In this document: positions 22,256 through 34,100 of the stretch, in pieces
How the letters are laid out: the number at the start of each line of letters is the position of its first letter
Numbering within the stretch: the first letter of the stretch is position 1
Assembly: GCF_000002235.5 (NCBI RefSeq)
Contig: NW_022145599.1
Span: 6,238,781 to 6,302,780, forward strand
Reading direction: 5' to 3'
Length of the DNA: 64,000 nt
From: Strongylocentrotus purpuratus
Lineage: Eukaryota; Echinodermata; Echinoidea; Camarodonta; Strongylocentrotidae
The notes under the pieces: model-generated
Told to the model about the DNA's origin: nothing
Database searches by the model: none
What the model saw: the letters and a program-made list of their open reading frames with translations, nothing else
Position numbers and translations under genes: made by a program

Positions 22256-24013
22256 CTACAATCCAGTGGGGTTTGTCAGATTACAGCCGACTGCAGCTGG
22301 ACCGATCCAGAAGCCTATATCTTGACTCTTTGTAAGGTTTAATCCAAGATAGATGCCGAGACCAGTGGATATGAGAGAAGATGTCATATTACCTGAAAAC
22401 ATCTTATTTATATCTTTGACGTAAATAATGACAGCCTTCCAGTACTTCTTGTACTTGTGTTCCCTGCAATGTGTGATGTCTTCCTTTAAGTACCTCCAGA
22501 TATGATCCATGTTGAGGCCACCTAGGGCAAAGTAAGGCACAGCGATGAAGGTGATCTTCTGTGTGGTGACCAGGGCATTGAGAAAGTAAATGGTTCGGAG
22601 AACGTCGGGGGAAAGATCCTTTTGGCTGAACACCAAGTAATTCCATGTGATGTGAGAAGTCAGTCCCCATGTGGAAACCACAATGGTGAACGCCATCCAC
22701 GCCCCGATTTGCTGCCGGAGTATCTTATACTGTATGCTGAAGTGACGGATCCGACTGAGCACTGCATCGACATTCGGGTACGGCGCCTGCTCCATGGCGT
22801 AGCGAAATATCTGGTGTGCTTCGATTTCGAATGATCTGCGCTCCAGGTATATGATATAACAAAAGCATCCGTAGATGATCGACCCAAGAAGTGAATTCCA
22901 GTGACCTACTTCACCATGGATGCTTTCGCTCTTACAGACTCGAAGGAAGTAGTCGTACAAGATTCGAAAGCATCCCGTCATCGTGGGCCATGCCAGGATG
23001 CACAAGAAAGGAAACCATGACAGAATCTTCGCTTCGGAGCGCCCTCTACGTATGATGTTGATACGACATGCGATGAAAGCTCTAGACATCGTCGAAACTC
23101 TCCGTTGGCTCCGACTGCAGGTCATAATGTTTTTCATACGCGTGTAGAGACACCAGAAAGGTACGACCATGAGCTGGACGATGAATGTGGTATACGTGAC
23201 GAAATGGAGAGCGTACTCCTTGACGCCCCAGTAAGATCGCAAATACGCCTCCAGGTCGAAAATCATCATGCCACAAGAAAGGAAGAGGTATATGATCCCG
23301 AGCACGTCTAAAAAACAGCATCCTGAAGAAGAAGAAGAAGAAGAAGAAGAAGAAGAAGAATTTAAAAACAAAAGTGAGATCGGTACATCATATATCACAT
23401 ATATCACATCTGCTGATTTGACACAAAAGATACTCAACAAAATATTCGATGTTAGGATCTGCAGAAAAAGTAACGTTTATCATCATAAAGACATGAAGCC
23501 TCCTCATATTCAACATGACTGAGCTTTTAATATCATTCATTTTCTTTATACGATAAGCAATATGTTTCTAATTTAGCATGGTATAATTATGCAACGTACA
23601 TGGCATAATTAGAAAGATTTATATTTGCTTTTTGAACATCTGTACGTTGGCTAGTCTTATATTAATTTTTTCTAAGCTAAATTATTTTCTGACTCACCTG
23701 TAAGTCGCTTGCGAATTGAATTATGGTCTCTCCTGAAGTTCAAATTTGCATCTTTTGTGATCAGTGGCGAAGTATCGTCATCCATCGATGACCATGGATC
23801 TCCTATGCATTTCTCTTCATCAGCTTCCGATTTGTTCATGGTGCCGTAGGTGTTTTCTTTATTAGGCGTCGTCAGAATTTTCGCATCATCCTTCTCCCTT
23901 TTACGAGACCAGTGACCCAGGAAAACCAGAGCAAACCTAGAAGGGAGGGGCAAGACATCATCCTCAGCCGAAGGGAGTGTAGGTGATAGATCTCCCGAAA
24001 GATGGGAAGCCAT
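22256..24013 (-). CDS. 7-transmembrane receptor-like protein, paralogue A (2 exons, 460 aa)
   Basis: Exon 1 is 24013-23698 (105 codons plus one base, donor GTGAGT). Exon 2 is 23322-22256, with acceptor TTCTTCAG. Total 1383 nt in one frame. The poly-Ser run seen if exon 2 is opened further upstream is the intronic (TTC)n polypyrimidine tract and is not protein. Exon 1 is hydrophilic and acidic (residues 1-105). Exon 2 holds seven hydrophobic segments, with the motifs DLEAYLRSYWGVKE, VVPFWCLY, YGCFCYIIYLERRSFE, RQQIGAWMAFTIVVSTWGLT and GGLNMDHIW. The same motifs occur in the two plus-strand copies at 46-55 kb. Seven segments, a long loop between segments 4 and 5 and a very short C-terminal tail resemble the gustatory-receptor-like superfamily, but the classic C-terminal TYhhhhhQF signature is absent. 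Family assignment is therefore tentative. Function and ligand unknown. Confidence 0.85.
23325..23360 (-). repeat. (TTC)12 microsatellite forming the intron 1 polypyrimidine tract of paralogue A
   Basis: Twelve GAA units on the plus strand read (TTC)12 on the minus strand and run directly into the CAG acceptor of exon 2. Changes in repeat length would change the splice-acceptor tract. Confidence 0.8.
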
Positions 24014-25916
24014 TCCGTTTGCGGTCGTAAAATCACTTTCTAAAGATCAAATGTTGTCTGCGGTATTCATGATTGTCAACCACACCAATGCTTGTTCGCA
24101 ACACAATGATTTCCGATATACCTGATCATATTGGATTACTCCCTGCTGTCCAGAGTGTCAAACTATTATGAGGTATTGGGAGGCGGGGCTTAGCAACCAC
24201 ACAACCAATCATTGGCCTAGTTTGTCGATACTATGCGTTCCTCAACTACACTCCTTAACTACACTCAGAATCTAATTTTATCCCTGGGTAACAGGCAATA
24301 GCGGTTGGAAATAATTATTCCAGCTTTATGTGCAACAGCATATATTCCTGAAGAGGGATGGGATCGTATTTAATTTGGGGGGCCATTTCTGTTTTAAAGT
24401 AATTGGACATTCGTACTCAATTATTTTTGTTAACTGTAATTATATACTATACCCTAGATTTTTTTTTAATTGTCCTTCATTAACAAAATATTGAGAATGA
24501 CGCTATACACGTTTGGATTTTAAGCTACAAAATTGATTCGAATTTGAATTTGAATACATTTATACATAGGCCTACTTAAATTTATACTATCAAATTTTTA
24601 TTTTATTTTCCTCGCTGAAAAATAATTGTAAAAAGTATTAGGAGAAATTTAAATTCATTTTTATCTCTATATTACATTCGAAAAGAGGCAAAGTGGTAGT
24701 ACGTTAATCTTTTCTATTTTTGTTTATTGTAATTTTGATTAGACATTTGCACTCAATTATTTTGGATATACTGTAATTTTGCTTTTTGTTATCCTTAAAA
24801 ATTGAGTATGATCCTATATTTTGAATGTGGATTGCATGATTTTTTTTTCTGTATAAGGATGTGTATATTTTGTATAGAAAATATGAATAGTTAATATTTT
24901 AAGTATTGTGGATAAAACGTTTGGTTTTATCAAATGCTTTATCTCAGCTCCACGAAACACGAAACAAAACAAAATGACACTTTTTATCATCAATAATTCA
25001 GACTTATGATTGGTAATTTGGTATCACTGATACGAATCAGAATCGTTATATACATTTTAAAAACGAAGTATTTCACGTTGAAGTTTTATGATATTTGTTT
25101 TGTACCAAATCTTAACAAGACAAAGGATCTTAGCAGATTCTCGTTAAGTTGACAAAAAAACACGTTTTTATAATCTTCGTTTACGCCAGTTCATAAAAAA
25201 TAAAATATGAACTTATATAATTGATTGGTTGTTACAATTATAGATCTTGCCAACTGCTTGCCAGATGTATTAACAATTGAAATAGGTAACCAACCATTTT
25301 ATTATTGTAGGTTATAAAACCGTAGTTTAATGCAAAAGTTACCAATAGGTCAGGTGGTATGTGAAAAAGGTGGGCTCATCTGTCTGGCTCAGGGCCAAGC
25401 ATCGGTTTCATTAGAAGCTCATTGTCTTTATATTCTTCTATTGTTCATTTTGTTTATTTTCATATCAGTTCTTTTACTTTTGTTTTCTTTTGTATTGGTA
25501 TAATCTTCCTACAAGTGCTGAGAAATGCACTTATATCAAAGGTTACACTCCTTATAATCATTATGAAAGGACAGTGCTTCAGTGAAGTGTTACTAAAATA
25601 TCATTGAAATTTGATCATGCTTTGAGATTATTTCCGTTTTTCAGAAGTGTTCTATCTCTTCTTAAAAGCTCAAGTAGGCGCATAGCAAGACGTCATCAAT
25701 TGCAGCTTTAGTGTTTTCGGGGAGGAGGTTATGCGAAAAGCTAGAAAAACGCTAAATCCACGATTATTCGGACATTTTTCAGAGCAAAATACTGTACGTA
25801 GGCAATTTTGTTTTAGAGTGGATATAATATTTTGGTCGGGTGCTTATACAGAGCAACCTCCTTTAGCGCATGATTGTATTAAAGGAACCTTTACATTGAT
25901 TGATCGATTGATTGAT

Positions 25917-26055
25917 TAATTTTATTCCATTTCATACATCAATATTTATTGTTTGCACGATAAAAACATAGTTGACAAAGTAAGTTCAAAATTATGAAAT
26001 GAAACGGGAACCTACTGGAAAGCATAGCTGGTTTTTGTAGGTTCCCAAGAATAAA
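25917..26055. repeat. Hairpin-bearing interspersed repeat, copy 1
   Basis: It begins with TTTTATTCCATTTCA and ends with the hairpin GGGAACCTACTGGAAAGC ... TTTTTGTAGGTTCCC. A diverged relative with the same layout lies at 44,475-44,660. It may be the reverse-strand 3' end of a LINE family (T-rich start as the complement of a poly-A tail). Confidence 0.5.
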
Positions 26056-27289
26056 TATGATATGAACATTACTTTCATAAATCATTTTAAAGTGTCTTAA
26101 TAATCACAGTAAATTAGATATAATATAATAACATTTTCATAAAACTTTTAAAAGTAGGCCTATCTAAATAATCGAAACATACAAAAAAGAACGGAATTAC
26201 AAAACGGGGCACAAAGGACAGGAAACTTACATAATAAGATAAGACAAGACATTACCAAACAATTTATAACAGGACAAGATAAACAAGACATGACAAGACA
26301 AAACAAAACATTAACACTACTTGCCTGCAAAGGCCACTTTCCATGTCTCTCTTAATTGGGCTTTCTATACAGCTTTCACTGTAGTTGTGTTTTAATATGA
26401 TATCTAACCTTGTATTTTAGTCGATCGAATCCTTGCAGGTAGTCAGAATTTGAGGACAAAAATTAATGGCTGCTTGATTTATGATTGGCCACAACAATAA
26501 TAAGAGTGTGTAAATTATATTCAGGTCCCTTATTTTTTCTAGTTTTGAGACTGCGACGACAAAATCACCAACATTCCTCCGAAACTTATCAGGCCCAGAG
26601 TTTTTGTTTTCTCCACAGAGCCGCGGCCGCTTATTTAACTCACATATTCATCGTTAGTTATCCTAAATTATAACAATTTATGCATTTTTGTGGTATTAAA
26701 TTGGCATTCATATACTAACTCTTAAAATGCATGTATTTCTTGTCATGGTTACTTATTCTCATTTATGCAAATAGTTATGATGTTACTTGTTAGTGCATCT
26801 TAGATCTGTCTTGACTATTTGTGCCTCAGAAATACAATTTTGTTTATACATTCGTATATTCTATATCTACATTTTCTATCCACAATACACTAAATCAAGG
26901 CCATTCGTCATGATTGATGAATCGGTAGAAAAAAACATACGGGTTATAGGAATTTCACATCTTCGGGAGGTGCAGCAGGGGAAGCCAATTTTTATTCTTT
27001 CATACTTTGTATCATAATATGTTGCCATTCTATTGTACCTTCTATTGTATGTTTGAAACGGCAAATAAATGATAATAGTAATAACGCATCTCAAATGTTC
27101 TTGCATTTACACAAAATATTAATCTTATCTTCTTAATAATGAGTAGTTGTATTCGATATAATTACCTTTTATGTGATTTATGTAGTTAGTTATGTTGTGT
27201 TTTGCGTGATAATGCTATGTTATGTTATCTGTTTGTTTGTTTGTTTGTTTATTTATTGTTTTTTGTTATGTATTTCTCTTGAAGTGTGG

Positions 27290-27460
27290 TATAAAATAGG
27301 GGATCAGCCTTGACAGGCCAATGGCCTTTGTTGATCCCTCGCACCCGTATAGTGCCATGTACATACATGTTGTTATATTTTTAATTTATACTGATTTGTT
27401 TGAATATCTCCTGATGTGTTTTTAAAGAGATGTGAGCTAAAATTGAATTGAAATGAGTTG
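27290..27460 (+). repeat. LINE/SINE 3'-end type repeat with hairpin
   Basis: The hairpin GGGATCAGCCTTGACAGGCC ... GGCCTTTGTTGATCCC is followed by a T/A-rich stretch ending in GAATTGAAATGAGTTGAA, a typical 3' tail of non-LTR elements in these genomes. No coding part remains. Confidence 0.5.
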
Positions 27461-28142
27461 AATATTTATGTTGGTTTTAAAGATTGAGTTGATAATAGGG
27501 CTAAACCAGAGATAGTCGCGCGATCTATGTGGGGTGTGTGTTAGGGAGGAGAACAGGATGATTTATAATATATAAATGGACTGGCAGTGGATTCGAATCA
27601 TGGGTTCAAAGTCTAATCTGTTACCCTAGTTTGCTCAAACCCGTGACGTTATAGTCTCCTTTTCATGCGTTTTTTTCACCATACGTTATCATTGGCAGTC
27701 AATCAACCGACGGCTGTAACGTGACGTTTCTTCGAAGACTAGTAGTTCTGTCATCGTGGGGTTGTGAAAACAATTGTACCTCAGTGATAACAGTGAAGGA
27801 AGCAAACGAGAGAACATTGTATGGAGAGTGGTTTGAAGAGCATAACTCAAAGGACTGGACGCTAGACTATGACCAGCGACAAATGGGAACTTGAACTTCA
27901 TGACATGTAAACAATTGCACAGCAGTAACTCGCAACATAGCACTGTATTTGCATCAGCGATATGAAGAATTGTAGGCTCTGTGTATATGCATAAATGATA
28001 TCATAGAGCTGGCATTTTGGGTTGCAGTGAATTCTCGTACGTTTTCACGTGAATGAGCCTTTTGAAATATATTATATAGCTTTAGGCCTATCTATATTTT
28101 ATACAGAGTGAACATCGGCTGCATGTATATATCATTGAAACC

Positions 28143-31100
28143 ATGGCTATGATCTTGACTGTCTTGGGGTATGTTGCCCTTCTAATCTGCGTTATATTAG
28201 GACTGGCCATTGTTGTATTATCTGCAGCCATTCTCCGGAAGGAATACGAGCTCAAGGATGTACCCACTCCAAAAAATAAGAGGTACGTATTATGTTTACA
28301 TATACGCTATAACCATGACTGATTATCATATTTTTACTGTCATGACAATTAGCGTGTGTATATGGTACGTGTAAACAGATTTCTCTTTCGTTCGCTGTTA
28401 CAATATATAAACATATATATAAGCATATTTTGGGTTTTATTTATGTTTCGAGATATGGATGCAGGCTTTAAAGGCATTATATGGGATTATACATTTATAT
28501 ATCTGCGTGTGTGTGTGTGTGTGTGTGTGTGTGAAATTTTGGCTACATTCATTGATATCCGCTTGATACACATCTGCGTTCCGAAATTTACATTCAGTTG
28601 TAATTCTCCCAAGCTGTATTTTCTTACATACATAAGACGATGTCAAGTTCAAAATCCGCTTTTTAACTATCCATTTGCCAGGAACAACATTGACCAAGAA
28701 CAACGATAGACAGTTGCTGCAGGTCCCCTGTTCGTGGCCTAAACTTTGTATTTGTCTTTCTCTTCCTATTTATCATTCTAGTTTCTTCCTAGGTGATATA
28801 AAGACAATTGGTGCGTGGAGGGAGAAGGTTGGGATGCCCTTGGCAAATATTCTATATTTGATGTAAGTGCAATGAAACTGTTTCATTATAGTGCGTGTAT
28901 CTAAGACTGTATAGGCTACATTTATTTTTAAGAGGAAAAAAAAAGTCTCACGTAATGCACAACATTATAATGATTATTGTCGCTGAAATCTACGAAACAT
29001 GTACGAGAAGACCACCAACAAAAAACACGGAGATTTTTTCAGGACTAAAATGATAATATTCCTGTATATATCTATAAAGAATGACTATTATTAACACTCT
29101 CTCCACTTTACTACCATCTAATGTTCCGTTTATTACTTGTCTCCATGACTCACGTAAAGTTAAATCGAACAGAAAATTAACCTTGACAAAATAAACGTAG
29201 ATATAAACAAATTGTGTACAGAATTTAATTCAATTCAATTCATATCGGATTTTTTTTTTTTTACTTGCTGGATTACGTGAATTTGTAAATGGCGTCGGAA
29301 AAAATGTGTTGAAATTTTTTTCCTTCAAACCAGCTTTCGTTAATTGCTTTTTCGTTTGTGGGATTTTTGTTCTTCCTTGGAATTATTTCATCCCCCTTCT
29401 TTTTTAAGGAACTATGCTATGAAATAAACACCACTTCATTAAACTGAATAGAAGAACAAAGAAATCAAATACTTAATTACAATAATTTCTCAGGACAAAG
29501 GATCTTGGACCGGTGTATTATATGAGGGTCTTCTGGCAAGCACATTTCATCGCATCAGCACCAGAAATTGTTAAGGTGAATTTTCATTTGACGTTTAATT
29601 CTATTGTTTACTAACATAATAAGTCTCGTAGCTATTTAGTAGTGAAGCCGGTATTAGTTTTGCTATTTTTTTAGGGTCGAGACGCTAAGAAATGGTTTCA
29701 AATGTACATTACACGAACCCTGAACCATTGCAAAATGATGGTGGTTCTCTCTCTCTCTCTCTTTCTTTATTTTAATTATGCATTATCAACTACATATAAA
29801 GCAGCAACCAAACACTTAGGGTTATCTGAGAAAGGTGAAAGTAAGAGTTAAAAAGAAAGTCATGCTAAAACGGCGCTTCACTTCCCACCGCCCCCTGAAA
29901 AAAATTAAATAGATTAGTAGTCCTCCTCTCCAGAATCCACCTCCCCCCCCCCCCCCCGCTTTAATATCACATTTTCACTTGGCAGCCCAAGGGGGCCGGG
30001 GGTGGGAGGAGGGGGTTAAACCCCCTACCCCCCCCCCCCTGCCGTAGATCTGCCCATGTTACCATATCATTCCACGACATTTTGGTCTTCCTCTTCTCCT
30101 CAAAAGGGACTTTTAGATTTGCGTGGACGTGGACGTGTTACGTCCTTTTAAGGCACTGGCAATCACATGTGACGTCCTTTTAAGCACTGGCAGTGCCTTA
30201 AAAGGAGGTCACACGTTGCAGTCCACGTTCTCATCGTGCAAATCTAAAAGTCCCTAATATTGATTTACTGGTCGAGGTTCATTATTTGCTGACAACGAAA
30301 AACTTCTCCAGGCCATGACCATGTTTCTGCCCTTGCCCGATCGCCTCCAGCTCCAGCAGACATGGCGCGGCAGCGTGCACACGCACCGCTACTAACGGCG
30401 CAGTAGGCCTATAACCACTGCTGACGGCGGCACTGCTCTGCGAGCTGAATCGGTAATAATAGGCCTACTCATAAAACGAGAAATCTTGCACGCTAATCTT
30501 AGTTCCATTTCATTGGTTTAAGGTTTGAAAATTGAAACTCAATATTGTGTTAAAGTTATAACAGAAAAGATTATCTTTATTTTATAATTCCACCGGGGCG
30601 ATTTTTAATTTTGCAATCGCCCCCGTGAGCAACCTGACGGGGGCGATTTTGTAGCTTACGGGGGCGAATCGCCCACCGCCCCGTGTGTTTTGAGCGCTGA
30701 TGTGTTTGTTGGAAAATGACGAATTTCTAAATTTACAGCCAGGCCAAAAATATGATTCTTGAGATTCCTACATGTCAGGGCCCGAGGTACGGCGGGGATC
30801 GAGAGCCTCGAGCCCCCCCCCCCCCCCCACACTTTTCTTGAAAAAGTATATTAAAGAGAAATAAAATAGAATGAGAGCAAGAAGTGAGAATAGTTAACTG
30901 CCAGTGTAAACAAAATAATGAGGCATCAAAATATGCTCATCTGACCGTGATTAAATGCCTAAAACCCTTAAGCTTCCCCCTTGCCCCCTGGATTCCATCT
31001 AGGGCCCTACGGCGGGCCCTTAGATGACCATCTGACGGTAATTTAATGCCTATAAAACCCCTGATTTTTGGACCTGGACCCCACGCCAAATAGTGACCTG

Positions 31101-34100
31101 CCAGTGTCGCAAAATAATAAGGTATACAAAAAAATATGCTCATCTGACCTTAATTAAACGCCTAAAACCCCTGAGCTTCCGGGGCCGGCTTCGCCGCCTC
31201 GACCCCACCAGGGGCCCTAAGGCGGGCCCCTGAATGCTTATCTGACCGTAATTTATTGCCTTAACCCCCTGAGCTCGCGGGGTCGGACAAGGTATCGAGA
31301 TGTGTTTATCTGAATTCAGACGAGGATTAAGAGTCGAGAACTGTGAAACGAATCGTTTTCTTTCTCTAATGATTTTAATGAAACGTAAAAGCTTCCGCGC
31401 TTCGCGCAGGAGGGGGAGGGGGAGGAACTGAATTTAGACAAGGATTAAGAGTCGAGAACTGTACAACGAATCGTTTTCTTCCTCTAATGATTAAATGAAA
31501 CGTAAAAGCTTCCGCGCTTCGCGAAGGGAGGGGGGGGGGAACCTGAATTCAGACGAGGATTAAGAGTCGAGAACTGTACAACGAATCGTTTTCTTCCTCT
31601 AATGATTAAATGAAACGTAAAAGCTTCCGCGCTTCGCGCGGGAGGGGGGGGGGGAAACCTGAATTCAGACGAGGATTAAGAGTCGAGAACTGTACAACGA
31701 ATCGTTTTCTTCCTCTAATGATTAAATGAAACGTAAAAGCTTCCGCGCTTCGCGCAGGAGGGGGGGGGGCTGAATTTAGACAAGGATTAAGAGTCGAGAA
31801 CTGTACAACGAATCGTTTTCTTTCTCTAATGATTTAATGAAACGTAAAAGCTTCCGCGCTTCGCGCGGGAGGCGGGGGAGGGGAGGGGGGGGACTGAATT
31901 TAGACAAGGATTAAGAGTCGAGAACAGTACAACGAATCGTCTTCTTTATCTAATAATTTAATGAATCGTAAAAGGGGGGAACCTGAATTTAGACAAGGAT
32001 TAAGAGTCGAGAACAGTACAACGAATCGTCTTCTTTATCTAATAATTTAATGAATCGTAAAAGGGGGGAAACTAAATTCAGACGAGAATTATTTCCGAGA
32101 ACGGTACAACGAATCGTCTTCTTTCTCTAATAATATAATGAAACGTTAAAGCTTGGGAGGGGGAAACTCCCCCCCCCCCCCGCATTACGTCACTGTTGTT
32201 CACCATTACGTACCAATATTTGGCTCGCACAATTTCAAATTTGGGCCCCCCCCCTAAGAAATCCTGGATCCGCGCCTGGATTTACCCGTTCCAGCCCCAT
32301 CCCCTCCCTCCCTCCCAGCCCCTATGATACCAGTGTCTCCTCCTCTATGGCTAGTTCAACCAGGGACATGATAGAGAAGGACTAGAATCAAGCCTCTCTC
32401 CTTTGACCCCATGCTCCAAGCCGCCGAAAAGTTATGCGCTAATCTGCAACTGTTGACCAGGTGGTGAGTTACAAAAGCGCATGAAATTTCAGGATTTTGA
32501 ATTCCTACATCAGAAAATGGTATCACAGCAACTGTTCGCTGTCCCTTTCAATGATTTCCCATCCAATGTTGAATATGTAAAGAGTAGAACAAGCGAACAC
32601 AAACTTGTGTAATTTCATCCTTTTTTTCAACTGCAAAAATACAAAAAACACGCGAAAACACGCATTAGCAAACTAGTTATCAAAGATTGTAATTGTAATT
32701 TACACTGAAATTTTGCCGGTAATTTAATATTTTGTAATAAATGTGAAACTAGTGCCTGGCCTCCAAAATTCCCTGCAGTGGAAGCGCGGTTCGGAGCATG
32801 GAACCTCAAAGCCATGTTGAATGTTACACATCCCATTGTTACGCTTTAGAACTCACGAATGCATTTGAATAAATTACAAGAGTTTCGACTCCTTTCTTTC
32901 ACATCTCTGGTCTAACGCTACGCCACTGATAATTGTACTATGATCATGTCACGATATCAGTTACGATAAGAGATAAGGGAAATCATTCTCGGGGCACATT
33001 ATCCTTACGCTCGCAGTTTGCCTATAATCATGTACCTACGTGAAATGATACATGGGCGATTGATCGATCGTTCTTTTAATAAATTGGGTTAATACAACTT
33101 TTGGAAGTTAAGATACGGAATAAAAGAGTGTAGTTTTTCCATCTCATCATCATTTTGACAATTGTCTGTAAGTGACAAATTTGTTAACGAACGCTTACAG
33201 AACAAATACACACTCCTACGTATACTTAAATGGTGTTTATAGGTCATCGACATCTAACCTCATTCACAAAGAGCAGAATTTTGTCGCGCTTTCATCGATA
33301 TTAATACTACGTATTACAATGAAACGTTCCTTACATTAACAAACAAATGCTATCATTTCCAGGAGCTGCTTCTAAACAGCCGCCATATAAAACCACTGTA
33401 TGTCTACCGTGGCTTTCAGAAACTATACGGCGAGCGATTTATGGGCCACGGACTCGTATCTGAGGTCGATCATGAGAAGTGGTTTCACAGGAGAGCCATC
33501 ATGAACCCTGCATTCAGACGAAAGTAAGTACCATAAAGGCTTGTTCAAATATAGCGCGGTATACTGCCGCAAAAGAAAGCCGCGGCCATTTTTGTTTAAC
33601 CCTAAAAAGGCCGGGCTATTTGGGGTCTTAGTACGGCCGGGGGGGGGGCATTATGGCCCCCCTTAAGATCTCGGCCGCAAAGCGGCCGGTCGCCCCGAAA
33701 ATTTGCACGCATGTCAAGTGAAGTGTATAGAATAATATGATAATTTTAATTTTTTGAAAAATTCACTCATTTGCATATTTATGGTAATTTATGCAAATAA
33801 AGTCATAAAAATCACATTTTTACCCATAAATAATATATTATTCATATTTAAGCCTTCTTTTTCACTACATATATTGAATCTTGACTATAAATAAGTTTAA
33901 GCAAGGCACCTAAAAGCTCCCCAAAGCACCCCACCCCCTAAATAAAATGTCAGCATCGCGCTGCATGGTTATGCCGTCATAAATGACGAAATAATGTAAG
34001 CAATACACGATGCTGCTAATTACTGCCATGATTATTATATCATATGCAGGCTGTTACAGTTACAATGCATATCGACTCTACATATACAGTGCGTCCCAGA

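Larger units (their letters stand above)
24014..28142. other. Intergenic region between paralogue A and the P450
   Basis: No gene is supported. The first 250 bp are the likely promoter of paralogue A, with CCAAT-type words on both strands near 24,205-24,215. Further on lie AT-rich DNA, two repeats listed separately (25,917 and 27,290), a CAAGACA-rich patch at about 26,240-26,310, and a (TTTG)n run at about 27,228-27,250. The last 100 bp hold the likely promoter and 5' UTR of the P450. Confidence 0.5.

Noticed and set aside
23322-23440. Poly-Ser N-terminus for paralogue A
   Set aside because: The run is the (TTC)n polypyrimidine tract before a CAG acceptor, and the frame joins correctly to a hydrophilic exon 1 at 24013-23698, as in paralogues B and C.
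22404-23522. Additional open frames on both strands over the paralogue A exon 2
   Set aside because: Shadows of the real exon. They lack the membrane-segment pattern conserved in B and C.
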